Assembly (NCBI GenBank): GCA_032690845.1
Contig: CM064417.1
Location: 40,492,432-40,556,431, forward strand
DNA from: Eleusine coracana subsp. coracana
Taxonomy: Eukaryota > Streptophyta > Magnoliopsida > Poales > Poaceae
Direction of reading: 5' to 3'
Length of the DNA: 64,000 nt
Shown: positions 11,141 to 23,100 of the stretch, piece after piece
Position numbering within the stretch: the stretch's first letter is position 1
How the letters are laid out: each line of letters starts with the position of its first letter
Notes under the pieces: model-generated
Seen by the model: only the letters and a program-made list of their open reading frames with translations
The model's database searches: none
Told to the model about the DNA's origin: nothing
Program-made: the position numbers and the translations under genes

Positions 11141-12157
11141 TGTCGCGGGAGAAACCGGGTGCCACATGGCACCACTTAGGGACCCATACACATCCAAGTT
11201 AAAAGGCTCGCCGGACCGCCACCAAGGCGGCACCTACATGGGAAAGAATCCCCGTGATAACCAAACCTTCGGAGCAAAGGCCATGCCGCTTCCCCGATTC
11301 GCTCGACCCCCGGAGGGTCGAAGACCGGTCGCGCTCCGCTCGACCCCCCGAAGGGTCGAGGGCTCGTGACGCCTCGCTCGACCCCCCAAAGAGGCTGAGG
11401 GTAGGCCAATTCACCCGACGGGACTCAGGCGTGGCTCACGCTCCCGAGCTGGTGACTCAACTGCCATGATGACACTGTGCCCCCCCCCCCCCCGAAGCCA
11501 CCAGATAAGCTCTACCTGACAGTGGGACCCAAATCGAGACGGTAACCGAGATGGTACGGGCTGACGAATCCCTGACCTCACCAAAAAATAGCGGAGTGGA
11601 GAAACTCGATTGCCCTGCCGGGACGGGATGGATTCCAACCCTAAGTGGGCCCGGACAAACGTAACCTGACGCATCGACCCCTAGCAAAGGGGTCGAGCGG
11701 AACGAGGGTCAACAACTACCCACCGCCCCGCCTTAACTGCTAGACCCAGTCCAAGCGCACAGTATCAGGGAGTCAAGTCCCTCCGTACACCTGCTCTCCT
11801 CATCATCACCGACGTTCGCTAACGACGGCAGGCATGGCGAAGGTCTCTATGCTGCTATCGCCCAATGACACTCCTAACAGTGATGATGCGGGATGGCCTG
11901 ATGGACAGAGGGATTGAACCTCGGCTGAGCAATGTGACAACACCCATGCTGCACCCCCCCCCCCCTTTATAGCGGAGCACACCATCCACCGGGACGGTGA
12001 GGCTCGACTTAGCGACAGTAAATAGGGGCACGCTCGGACACAGTGCCCCTTCCTGACATGATACCAGAACGACGGGGGCCCCCGAAGACCGACGACTACA
12101 CCACCAAGCGAAGACTTCGCCTCCTCTGACACGCCTTCATCGACTACACACGTGTAG

Positions 12158-12225
<68 letters not shown>

Positions 12226-12508
12226 TGGGTCCATCCCCTTGAAGTATAAAAGGGGAGGTCCATCTTTTTCCCGTAGTGGAGACTCACACCAGACACCCAT
12301 GAGCAACCCTAGACTTGGAGACCTCTCCTCTCTCACCACCATTGTACTCCCTAACCGGTGCAAGTAACACGAGCTGGCCCGAGAACTGGACGTAGGGGAC
12401 TTCCCTGAACCAGTATAAACCCCTGTGTCCTCTTGCATAGCCATCGCCGAACTTGAAACGCGCACCCCCTAGAACAAATTCTACTCGTCGGTGATCTAAA
12501 CACCGACA
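11141..12508 (+). mobile_element. Solo LTR, Ty3/Gypsy type, inserted in the LINE
   Basis: 1368 bp from TGTCGCGG to CACCGACA, flanked by AGCCT on both sides, with no internal region. A TATAAAAG box near 12245 gives plus orientation. It holds several GGGTCGAG/CTCGACCCC motifs, two C runs (about 11481-11493 and 11947-11960) and a long CT repeat. The open frames inside are composition artefacts. A related LTR lies in reverse at 53878-55203: its first 23 bases complement the last 23 of this one with few differences. Confidence 0.85.
12160..12219. repeat. (CT)30 microsatellite
   Basis: An uninterrupted dinucleotide run of about 60 bases within the solo LTR, just upstream of its TATA box. It should be length-polymorphic. 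Confidence 0.95.
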
Positions 12509-12513
12509 AGCCT

Positions 12514-12800
12514 CCTTGTAGTAAGTCTTTTGTTTTTGCGCTTTGATATCATTTAATTTCCTCTTTTCTATGCAATTCGCCTAGCCATTTATGTAAGCAT
12601 TGCTTTAAGTCCACCTTCTGTGGTGTCAAAAGCATAGCCTCTGCCTTTTTATCTAGCTCATCTCGCTGATATAATAAGTATTTTTTTTCTTTTTTATATG
12701 TCCCACACTCACATTTTTGGCCTAACCCCTTAAGTATTAACGTAGTCTTCTTATTTTAGCCTGCCATTTCTCTGTGGGGGTGGCACCACCTATTCCTGTC
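12514..12800 (-). pseudogene. LINE ORF2 fragment, part upstream of the RT
   Basis: On the minus strand this reads as the segment between the endonuclease and RT of plant LINE ORF2: a Lys/Glu-rich stretch (RDELDKKAEAMLL), then WLGELHRKEEIK, then the signature equivalent to GDENTKYFQL with a stop inside. It joins 11135 once the solo LTR is removed. The endonuclease domain is missing or beyond recognition. Confidence 0.75.
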
Positions 12801-13040
12801 TAAATGACGTATGCACCTCAAACTATTTTTTTCTGTCTAAAATGACAAGTACACATTCAAATATATGGAAGCTCTTTTTGAGTTAGCCTATGCCAAGGAA
12901 TGCCACTAAAATTTGATGTGAATGCGGTATGCTCTGTCACATGTCATAGATCACAGCTTTGTGGCATGGAAGGAGATCAACTTACTTAAACAAATCCTAT
13001 ATTTTCTAATTGAAATTTCCTTTGGAGCCTAGCATGATAA
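12801..13040. other. No gene recognised
   Basis: AT-rich sequence between the LINE piece and the Helitron-like element. I saw no ORF or repeat structure I can name. Confidence 0.4.
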
Positions 13041-13512
13041 TCTCTTCTCTACTCTTAATAAAACAGGTGTGGTCTTTCACATTTTGTTTTCATGGTTTCC
13101 ATGGTCACAATTTTCATGAGTTTTCGTTCGTTCGATTGTCCTAAGCCTCTACAATCAAAATTCAAATCGAAAGAGCTGTCCTATGCATGTATGTCAAACA
13201 AATGGTCGGAGTCCACAACAAACGAATACCTCAGCTGCCGAGTAATCCGTTCGAATGCTCGAAGTTCGGAGTGCAGGACAAATGAACTCCCACATCTCGC
13301 CCAAGTTCTGACAATCGCGTGTTCTATTATTTGTTTCATGATTTTTGGATGTGATATGAATGAAGCTAGAACTTTGGTAACTGAACATGTCCATGTTTAA
13401 AAAAATTGAAATTTTATTGTATACTTAGTTTCATCAGAACAACATATATTGAAACTATTTTTTATAGTGTATTATAAGTTATGCCCGTAGCAACGTACAG
13501 GCATTTTACTAG
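13041..13512 (+). mobile_element. Short non-autonomous Helitron-like element
   Basis: The left end reads TCTCTTCTCTACTCTTAATA, close to the TCTCTACTA start of grass Helitrons. The right end has a near-palindromic hairpin, GCCCGTAGCAACGTACAGGC (13483-13502), then ATTTTACTAG, matching the CTRR rule. The base before is A and the base after is T, as expected for insertion between A and T. About 470 bp with no coding capacity. The exact 5' base could be 13041 or 13046. Confidence 0.65.
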
Positions 13513-13859
13513 TTGTACATAATACTAGAAATTTCTTACAAGTATATCACCTAAGAATTAATTTTTAAGGTTAATAGATCATAGCCATTTTGGTTATCCA
13601 AGGTGATTAACTTTCTTATATGCAAATCATGTGTTGCATGCGACAGGCAAGTATACAATGTCCTAGCCAAAAAAAAAACTTGCATTGCACCAATTGCTCC
13701 ATTCCTTTGATTCAACATGTATACAGAAGAAAATACACTATGGATACAACTTATATGCTTGTATATGTAACTTATACGCTTATAAATGTTTAGTATATAA
13801 AATATTTTTATATAAGTTTTACTATATTAAGTATGCATTGAAATTCTTGCATTATAAGT
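13513..13859. other. AT-rich gap, no gene seen
   Basis: Low-complexity AT-rich sequence; nothing recognised. Confidence 0.4.
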
Positions 13860-14990
13860 AATAGGTGAGTAGGGGGCTTAAGCCACCATCCCCTTCCCTA
13901 CCACTTTACTATTCCACTCGAGCACACCTAGTGTTTCCAAGAACCAATTCTGGTCCCAATGAACATAGTACTAGTCGTAACGCTGACTTGGCTTCTCTCT
14001 CTCGAATCTGAAAGGAGCTCACCACTGTCATTTTAATAATATTGACTAAAATGGTCTCAGTTTTATCCAGTTGATGTGATAAATGAAATGAACATGAGAA
14101 TTCATGCTCTTTGCCTGTCATATTTGATACCATGGATCATATAGGCGCTACCAGTCTATGCAATGGCTAAAATGAAATCAACTCTCAAGGAATTCACGAA
14201 ATCCAAGAGCTCAAGTATGATCCGCTGATAGCACTTCAACATTTTAGATGGCATGATCACATCAATTTAAGCAATGACATGAACATACCAATTATGTCAC
14301 GATGAATCTAGAAAGTAACACACCGATCGATCAATTACATGTGTTGTGTAGCTCGGCCAACAGGCTTCCGGATGATCACCTGGCCTTGTCACCCTCAATC
14401 CTATAATCAAAGATGGCCTTGTCACCCTCAATCCCATAATCAAAGATGGCCTCCCAGTCCCAGGCGTCCTCAAAGATGACGAGGATGGCCGGATGGTGAC
14501 GTCCTTGAAGTCGGCGAGGATGGCCGGATGCTGGCGTGGTGTATTGAGCTAGAAATATGAGCCCAGGAGGTCCTCCATCTGGTCCAGGTTGGCGATACGC
14601 CACTCAATGACCATACCATGGAGCTCAAGAAGTCCACATACCTATTGCTCGACCGCTTCACCACCGCCATGCCCGGATCAGGCTCCTTCGCATAGCTCAC
14701 TGGCTTCTTGTTCCTTCGTGTCCATAGAAATCAGCACTGAAATGCATTCGCTGGAGCCGGCCCGTTCGTTTTTGACAATGTGCGGCGTGATGAACGACGA
14801 GTCATGTTCCCATGACGCCGCATTGCATTGTTGTTACCTCCACTATTAGTATTGGTTTGGTCGAAATAAGAGGTGTAGACACGGAGGAGAATCTGAGGGA
14901 CGAGAAGGACATCCTCGTCTCAGCCTCCTCCTCGCCATCGTCGTCCTTGTATCTGAACGACGTTAGCTCATTGTCCATATGTCACTGGGA
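13860..14990 (-). pseudogene. Broken second copy of the OVATE family gene
   Basis: This is a diverged duplicate of about 24130-25110, including flanking DNA: the sequence around 14165-14340 matches 24330-24510 base for base over long stretches. In the coding part the minus strand keeps pieces of the OVATE domain (GMAVVKRSSNRYVDFLSSMV from 14700 down; HHPAILVIFEDAWDWEAIFD further on) in different frames. 14870-14970 matches the Ser/Glu-rich stretch of the intact gene. The N-terminal half is missing and the domain is broken by frameshifts and a 33-bp tandem duplication. It cannot encode an OFP. Since the flank is included, the copy arose by DNA duplication rather than retroposition. Confidence 0.82.
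14382..14447. repeat. 33-bp tandem duplication in the OFP pseudogene
   Basis: Two near-identical 33-bp units (14382-14414 and 14415-14447, differing at one visible base) begin GGCCTTGTCACCCTCAATC. They repeat codons at the C-terminal end of the broken OFP copy. Confidence 0.9.
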
Positions 14991-17469
14991 ACGACAATGA
15001 CGATCAACTGACTATGAATGTCCCTCTTCTCCAAAACCGCTAATAGAAAACAACCGGCTGGTTCATGGAACTGTGGGAACAATCACATCTCGTTCTACAC
15101 ACTGATTAACTCCTTTGTCGCTGAAGGATAAAAAGGCGATGCCATCTGGCGAGAGTCGCAACACCATCGAGAAGAGGGACAAGATTGTGTGTTGCTGTTA
15201 TCTGTCATGCATGCACGACCCATTCATGAGATCACGCCAATGGAGCTGTGTGCACGGGGATCGACACCTAGCGTGATTATGAGGCGACGGTGACAACATC
15301 CGCCAGGGAAGCTCGCGGAAGCCATCAGACCTCGGCTGGCCATATGAATCGGGAGTCCCTACTCGTGGCATGTGGACAAGGTGGTCGGCTCCTAGCGCAT
15401 GTCACCGCGCGCAAGGCTAGCTCGCCAACAGGTTCTCCACGCTCACGGGAGCATTCAGTGTGAGGCTGGCTTGCGGGTTCCTTCTTCCCTGTGCAATTTT
15501 CCCATTGATTTTCTTCAAAGCAGATTCCCGTACGGTTAGCTGATCGGACCATCCGGTCCATTCCTCTCTCTATTACAGAAACATTTCGGCGCTGCTTCCT
15601 CTCTGCTCTGGGCAAACCTCCACAGACCGGACCGTCCGATCTCTAGGATCTTCAACTCAAACAGATTCCTCATAGACTTCTCTTTAATCTCCTAGTGATC
15701 GTACAGTCTGGTCTCCACTGACCCCTCTGTCTGATCACTCTGTCCAGAAGCTGAAACTCCTCGTCCACACTTGACTTCGTTTTCTGGCTTCTCCGAACAA
15801 CTCCTAGGATTCTCCATTGTCACCTAGTGCCTATGATTTCACTGAGCATTCATGCACATCACCGACTAGATATGACCTAAGAGAAATGACCTAGACCCCA
15901 TTGATAGTCTGGTTTTTCCTATGGACTCAAAGCCCAAACAACTAGACAAGTGTTCCCAACACGTGCTCCATAGCTTGTTCTTAGCCTTGATCCATCTTCA
16001 TCAACCCTTGGACTCCATCAAGCTCATCAAGCTCCATGCTTGTGGTCATTGTCATCCATCGCCAAGGCAACCACCATTCATATGATTTGTAATAGAGTTT
16101 AGAAATGATTCCTGCATAGACAACACTTATGTAGATATTAGCCCACAATTTCATAGCTGTCATCTATCACCAAAACATCCATACCTTGAGGATTCAATCA
16201 CCAATGGTCATGAAGCTTACAATCTTTCCTTTTTTTGTGATTGATGACAATCACTACTTAATATAATCTTATCAAGAAACAACAAGGCTAAAAGAGCTAC
16301 ACTACGATCGAGAGGAACCACAAAGAAAAAACAAGGAACGCACAAGGTCCTACTCAACCAAGCATCATCAAGAGATAAAAAGGAATAAGAGAGAAAAGCA
16401 CACTCTAGATGATAATGCATGCATGTCATGATAGGATAGGATATTAAAGAAAGCATAAGTACATGCAATGTAAGATATGTCTGATGATATGCAACATGTT
16501 AGCATGACAATGCATAAGAATTGAAGACAAGCAATCATCACCATGGAATCACACACATGCATACAGGATAAATAAAGGAAGACAAAGCACTGCGTATAAA
16601 AATAAACCAAGTAAGATCAAGACAAGTCAAACACAAGTGAATGAGAAACATGACTCATCAAAATCCACGAATATCAAACAAAATAAGAACCAAATGTATC
16701 TATCTCCCAAAACCCATGTACATGTATGCTCCCCCTAGATACAAGCTACTAACTCTCGATTGCACAGGATCACACTCCCACTCCCCCTGGACCTATGACT
16801 ACTTTCTCCCTTTGGCAACAAACATCAAAAAGAGGAAAAAAAAAAGGAAACAACTAAGTGCTCGTGGTCGAAGGAGGTGGTGCAGCGACGTCCTCTGAGG
16901 GCTTTGCTCTGGGCTGCTCCTGTGTTGGGTCCTACTGCTCTGCCTAAGCCTGTGTCACCTGAGTGTCAAGCTGCTCGAAGTACCCAAAGTCTATCAGTGA
17001 CTCAGACCCTCTGTCCTGCTCTGCTGGTGTGACAGTGGATGTCTACTGAGCAACTAAAGCCATAAGAAGAGTGAGATCACCCGCGTCCTACTGTGAGAAG
17101 CCTCCTCGGATAAGATCCTCTACTACCTGAGGTGTGACAAGGGAAGTGTCTGTAGCAGAAGAAGGTAGAGCTATAGCTGTCTCTGGGGCTGTCTGAGAGT
17201 TTGCTCAAGTAGTTTGCACTATGTCTGAGAACAGACTCCTAACCAGTAGTTGTGGGAGGTGGAAGGTCCTGCCATCTACGAAGTAGAAGAGTGTGTTGGT
17301 GAAATGAACAACGCAGACACTGAGAAGGCGTACACAGGGAGAGAACTGAGCGGGTGAGTGAGTCTGTCCTGCTCCCCAAGTCGATAGTGCCCCTGAGAGT
17401 GAAGGCAATCCAGAAGATTAGGCTATTATCATAGCAATGAAGGGGCCTAGCTAAGTCGGCAGCAGCTCA
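14991..17469. other. Retroelement-like DNA without a recognisable gene
   Basis: 15530-15800 contains repeated CCGGTCC/GACCGTCCG-type motifs common in grass LTRs. 16200-16900 contains CTTTGGCAACAAACATCAAAAAG, the complement of the GTTTGTTGCCAAAGGG sequence often seen near the 3' end of Copia SIRE/Maximus elements, which suggests minus-strand retroelement sequence. I could not fix LTR ends or a target-site duplication. 16900-17460 is the downstream extension of the ORF at 17470-19180. Confidence 0.4.
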
Positions 17470-19180
17470 AACTATGGAAGTGCAGATGGTCCCGGCTGCT
17501 GACTAGCCTGTCTCTGAGTCATCTCTGCCATCTGGGTCATTAGTGTAGTCATCAGCATCATTTGTTGTCTCTCAAGCTCTGCTTGTCCCCTGATGACCTC
17601 CATAATCCGACTTCTCTCCTCAGTTGTGCTCTGGATGAAGTCACTCAGACGTCCTGCCAGTGCTGCTACAGTGAGAGCGTCCTTTGACTGAGTACCTGTA
17701 GGCTGGGGAGGTGCTTCTGTACTAGCTGACTCAAGAGCCACCGTCTCTGGATGAGCTGCCTGCTTGTGAGTGACTGGCGGTGACTCCTGCTCCTCCTCTC
17801 CCGTCTGCTGACTCGAGGCTAACTGCGATCCCCTAGGGACACGAGGTGAGTAGCTGGTGGTCACCTCAGGGACGCCTCGTACTGCTTCTCAGTCACAAGT
17901 CCTAGTCTCCTCAGATGATAGCAGATATATGGCCTGTAGACTAGGTCCCGTCCTCCGACCCTCTCAAAAATAACCTCCTCCATCTCTGCAATGAAAAGAT
18001 CTGCCAGGTCAAACTTTTGTGTCCTTAGTATGGCTGCTACTGCCCACTGGTGCAAGAGCGTGAACTCCTCTCTATATCCTGATCTCGGGATGATAGTCCT
18101 GGTGACTATCGCTCTGACCACCTTCGCCTCTGCAGTGAGTCTTGCAAGGCCTCTGTCGAAACCTGGGGTGTGTGGTGGTGGAAAGGCGACTGACACCATC
18201 TCGTCTGAAGGTAGCATCCCTCCCTGTGGTCTGCGGGGTGGAGCGAAGGTACCGTAGGCACTCCTATAGAGCTACAAATCAGAAGCAAGGAACCCCAGTG
18301 CAGCTATAAGATCCTCTCTAGTCAAACGCTGGGGCTCCCCTCTGAACAAGAACCAGATCTTTGAACGATCTCTGGCTACCCACAATGTAGCGTAGAACTC
18401 TAGGATGATATCCTCTCTATATCTGTATGGAGGAGTGACTATCTCTGCTACTCCAGGTAAGTGCGTGAAGTACTGCTCCATGTCAGTGCATGTAGCTCTC
18501 CTCATAGCCGGGTACAACGTGTATTGTTGTGGCACAAACACTCCAGACTTGCCCTTCCTGGCAATGTAGCATCTCAAGCCCTCTCCTATCCCCCTCTAAA
18601 GCCCTTTCTAGTACCTCTCTCCTCCAGCAACGTCCCTGGGGACTGGAACCCACTACTTGAAGGGTATGAGCCGACTCACCTTAAGGTCCTTGGTAGGCAC
18701 CTTAAGGACGTCACCCTCTCCAGCTGCGGCTACCAGCATCTGTAGCCTCCTGGTGCGCACGTCATAGGTGCACTTCGGGTCTCCTATCCAGTGTACTGAC
18801 CTCTGGGGTCCTGTCTGCACTGGTTGCTCCTCCTCCTCTGAGGACTCTGTCTCTGACTCAGAGTCTGAGCTCTCCTCCTCCTCGGACTCCTCCTGCTGCC
18901 TGGAAGATCCCTGCTCCGCAGTTCTCGATGACCTCTCCTGATGAGAAGTCGGAGTGCTCTGCGACCAAGGTGTTGGAACAACCCCTGTGGCCAAGGCTGG
19001 TGTCCTCGTCCTGGTACTCCTCCTAAGTCCCTGAGTGTCAGCTCTCTGCTCTAAGATCAGTCGAGTCCCTGCTGTCCTGTAGGACTCCTCCATGGCGTCC
19101 AGGTGCCTGGCTACCCGTCTGGCTCTCTCTTACTCTGGGTCCAGCCTGGTCCTCTTCTTGCCTCCGGGCTTCTCTGGCAT
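17470..19180 (-). pseudogene. Decayed retroelement-associated ORF (plant transposon protein type)
   Basis: The minus-strand ATG at 19180 begins MPEKPGGKKRTRLDPE, then TAA where the frame otherwise continues as ERARRVARHLDAMEESY. Next come a Ser/Glu-rich acidic region (about 18800-18900), then VLKVPTKDLKVSRLIPFK ended by TAG, then a globular part (18577-18272; PPYRYREDIILEFYATLWV and PQRLTREDLIAALGF), then 18217-17861, and a Gln-rich tail (17864-17472). The globular part resembles domains annotated as putative plant transposon protein in grass retroelements. At least three nonsense positions and one frameshift show that it is dead. I cannot assign a biochemical function. Confidence 0.6.
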
Positions 19181-19689
19181 CTTTCCCTGGCCTTTGTCCT
19201 GGCATGATCCTGCCATCTCTGCTGTTGTCAAGTGTCACTGCATGCACGTAGGTAGGGACATGATAAGTATGGAACCTATAAAAATCTTCAAGCAAAGCAC
19301 CATTAGGAAAGAATGCGCAATAGAAATCCTAGCACTGAATGAAGGACATGATCACTGGACAAATATGCAAAGTAACAACAGTGATCATCGACTGACTGGT
19401 TGGTGCGAGTCATCTAGTGTATAGTCAAATAATTGGCAATAAATCTAACTATAGACTAAACGAGGAACAAACCCTAGACTTGCAATTAATCGATAATCAG
19501 GGAATTAATTGCAACCTGGGTTGAGCTAATTACCTAATTAATGCAACTAACCATGGGCAATTAATCTTGTAGTTGGGGTTATTATGTTTTCCCTTTTTCT
19601 TACTTGTTATTTCTAAGGATTGGGTGTAATTGTATAGAAGTAATTAATCACTAACTTTGCAAACTAAGTTATGATTCATGGTAATTAAT
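19181..19689. other. AT-rich gap, no gene seen
   Basis: Contains several ATTAATTGC-type repeats around 19480-19560. No coding sequence recognised. Confidence 0.4.
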
Positions 19690-22600
19690 CACTAACCTAT
19701 GAGATGCTTCAGGAGTAGAATCAGCTTGTTTCCTCTTTTTCTTAGTTGTTGTTTCAAGAGTTTGACTAGGCTAAAAGAGTAGAAAAAAATAGAATACATC
19801 AATAGTGTGAAGTCACCAGAAGAGCAAGTAAAGAATTGCAAACCTAGGTGGAAAAGTCATGCTGGCTGTATGTGCATCTTCCTCAAAAGACATAATGGAA
19901 CTCTCAACATATTTAGTTTTCTTTGGCCTCTTCTTTGGTGTTCCTCTACAATCAAAATAAAAATGTCAATAATGTGTTATTTAGGAAAAAAACTAAGAGT
20001 GAAATGCACCATAGGTCCCTAAACTATTAAGGAACGATCATATAGGTCCATGAACTATTAAAGTAACCATCTCGATCCCTAAACTCTTCTTAGATGGTCA
20101 TCTAGGTCCACAAACTTTATAGTGATCCTCTAGATCCATGATCTATTTCTATTGTGTCTTCCCATTCTGCCTCGCTCTCCACGTCACAGCCTTGCCTTCT
20201 TGCGCCCATTAGTCATTACCCATGACGATGACCTACCCTTTACCCGGCGACAACGGCTTGCCTTCCGTGCATGGTATCCTTCGCACATGACATGCTGTTG
20301 TTGTCACCGCCTAACGGGTAGAGGGGCATGCCCTCGATCGGTGGGCACGGGCCTTGATGGGGACAGTGAGGCTGCTACGGGCAGAGTCCACCCGTTGCTA
20401 GCTGGCATCATTGTGTAGGCTCGATGATGCTCGCGTAGAGAGCGGCTTTGCAGCTGTTGGGTCAGACATGGAGAGCGGCTAGGTGGCAGCATTATGGACC
20501 TGGTTGACACAAAATAAATAGATCATGGTTGCAGGGAATACCGGAAACCTGCCATTATCTACAAGAACATGTCCTCTCATGCAGGTTGACCACAAACCGA
20601 AAGCCACTACCTCCCATTGAAGTCACTTCAGCCACTTCTTCTGAGCATTCTTCCACTTCCAAGTTTAGTTCTCTACTTTTCTCATTCAAACTCTTGATTA
20701 TGTGGGGCAGAATCAAGCCATCAAGCAATTGCCTAAGATTGTCCATGAAATCATCCAAGTTTATTGGCTTGTGTTGCTTAATCCAATTGTTGAAGCACTT
20801 TGTAAGGTTGTTTGTGACATAGTCCACCTTGGAAATGGTAGAGAATTGGCTCCTTGTCCAGAAGTTTTGGTGAGACTTCTGTTGATAATTGTAGCAGCAG
20901 GTTTTGCACTCCTCATTGCAGCCCAATGTTTCTCAAACACGTATGAACTCCATGAGTAAGCAACTGCCTATAGGTGATCATCAAACACCTTTCCATGGTA
21001 CCTCTTCTTCAAGTTGTTTACCAAATGAAACATGCACTCTCTATGTTCAACACCTGGAAATTCTTCACCTACCCCTGCCATCATAGCCTGTCTAGCATTA
21101 GTGCATATGGTTAACCCCAATACCAAGCTTCAACTGTAGGATACCCTCTAACAGAACTTCGTCCCCATCGTGCACCGGTTCTACTACTATACAACTAGAG
21201 AATTGATTGAAATCATACGTCTATCGTTGGTGATCATCACTATGGCCTCCCTAAGTTGGCTCATAAACCAGTTCCAGTTATCATTAATTTCTGAATCAAA
21301 CACTCTAAAGCAAACAGGATACAACCAATTATGCCCGTCAATAGCTGAAGCACTAGCCAACTGTCCCTTGTACTTGACTGTTAAGTATGTGCTATCTACT
21401 ACAAGGTACGGTCAGCAACCACTAAGGAACCCCTCTATGCAAGGTTTGAATGCAAAGAAGAATCTTCTAAATCTGATTTTACCATTAATTATGTGATGAT
21501 CAATAATCACTAAGCTCCCAGGACAACAACTCTCAAATTGTGCTTTAAACCTATATAGATTATCAAAGCTACTATCCCAGTCACCATAAAGTTGTCTCAA
21601 TGCTAGCTCTTTACCCATGTATACTCGCTTGTAGTGGATGTGAACCTTATGGTGTTCTTCAAATTTATTTTGTAAATCTTTTGCCCCCGAAGTTGCATCA
21701 TCTATGAGAAAGTCCTTGACATCTCACATATCCAATGTTTGATTGCATTTTTATCTTCTTTTTCCTTCTTGTACTAGATCAATCATGGTCACAAGGGTTT
21801 TTCTTAACCTACAAAAGAGCAACATACTTTAATTATATTACAAAAAAATCATAAATGAATTCCAAATCAGTAAGGAACTTAAAAAATAAACATTATTCAC
21901 CTTCACAGTACAACCATCTGTTGTTGTAGTTGCATAAATCCACCATGGACACTTATCAACAAATTTCCTTGAACAATATGCCATGAACCTCTTTGGCCCA
22001 CTTTTTGCAATATTGAATTCAAATTGATGTTTGATGGCATGTTGAGACATAGCTAACTTGAACACCTTCATGTTTGCATAAGTGGAGCCAACCTCCATTG
22101 GCGGATCTAGTGGGTCATATTCTATATTTGGAGCATGATTTTCCTCAATACATGACAACTCCTGCTGACCTTCTTCTTCATCCCCATCTTCATTGTCATC
22201 CTCATCTTCACTGAAATCACCATCCTCACTCTCATCCACATCCTCACCCTCATCCACATCCTCACTCTCATTGCTCGTATAGGCCGGATCCTTCTCTATG
22301 GCAGTAGCATTAACAGGTTCATTATGTGGTACCATCTCTAAGTACATACACTCCTCATTAACACCTACATGTTCATTCTTTGGTAATGGATTTTTAAGGT
22401 ACTGATCCTCATCATTATCCTCCATATTTTTTGGATCCAACCTGTGATTTAAAAGCAAACTAACATTTCATAACTACTGCCTCGTTCAATCTAAACAAAC
22501 TGAAAATGAATAAATATCTCACAACTTACCCTTGGAGCAGATCCTGGTTGGAGGCGGCGCCCTTGACGGCTTGCACAATAGGTAGGACTAATCCCTTGCC

Positions 22601-23100
22601 GGAGGCAGCACTCTGGGCCGCGTTGACCTGCTCTGTATCGCCCTGGGCCGCGTCCACCTGCTATGTGTCGCCCTGGGTCGCATCCCTTGCAGCCTGTGCG
22701 CTATCACCGTCAACCGCGGTGCCCCGGCCAATGTCGCCGTCTGATGCCGCCTAGGCATTGCTGCCGTCGACCGCGCCGTCCTGGCAAGCGCTTGGCTTCA
22801 CCCGTGCTAGAACCCTAGCCTGGCGGGCGAGCGGGCTTGCCCGGCGCTCTACATCGCTATCAATCACGGGGGACGACCACCATTCGAAGGCGGCCTGCCG
22901 CCGTCGACGCTCTCCTCCAAGCGCATGGTCTCCGGCGATGGCTCCTTCTCTCCCTGTCTCTCTCGGCCAGGTTGGGCACGATGGAGACAAGGGGAGTTCA
23001 GTGGAGGCAGGGGTAATGTTGTCAATTTGCATATCTAGACAAGGATAGTTGGTGGTATAACATAACAGATGTGATAGAAAGGCCAAGAAAGGAAGCAAAT
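19690..23100 (-). pseudogene. Mutator-like (MULE) transposase gene, broken
   Basis: Minus strand, 5' end at high coordinates. 23100-22500 is a GC-rich leader or first exon. 22458-21838 encodes the N-terminal part: a long acidic run (SEDEDDNEDGDEEEG), then the MuDR-type DNA-binding domain (VGSTYANMKVFKLAMSQHAI, KCPWWIYA). 21700-21170 is the transposase core (YKRVYMGKELALRQLYGDWD; the strand also keeps TVKYKGQLA-like and INDNWNWF-like stretches). 20926-20520 is the C-terminal part (TISKVDYVTNNLTKCFNNWI) ending in a SWIM zinc finger CSCR-stop-WQVSGIPC. 19930-19690 carries a basic RGTPKKRPKK tail. A TAA sits inside the SWIM motif, the core has frame breaks, and about 530 bp is inserted at 19990-20517. 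No terminal inverted repeats were identified. Confidence 0.8.
19990..20517. mobile_element. Probable insertion inside the MULE gene
   Basis: It separates the SWIM motif (ending near 20520) from the basic C-terminal tail (from about 19930). Its left part consists of diverged repeats of TAGGTCC.TAAACTATTAA type (about 19995-20135) and its right part is GC-rich. I found no clear terminal repeats or target duplication, so the class is open. Confidence 0.45.

Noticed and set aside
11806..12465. 219-codon minus ORF with a long Arg-Glu repeat
   Set aside because: The repeat is the translated (CT)30 microsatellite inside a solo LTR.
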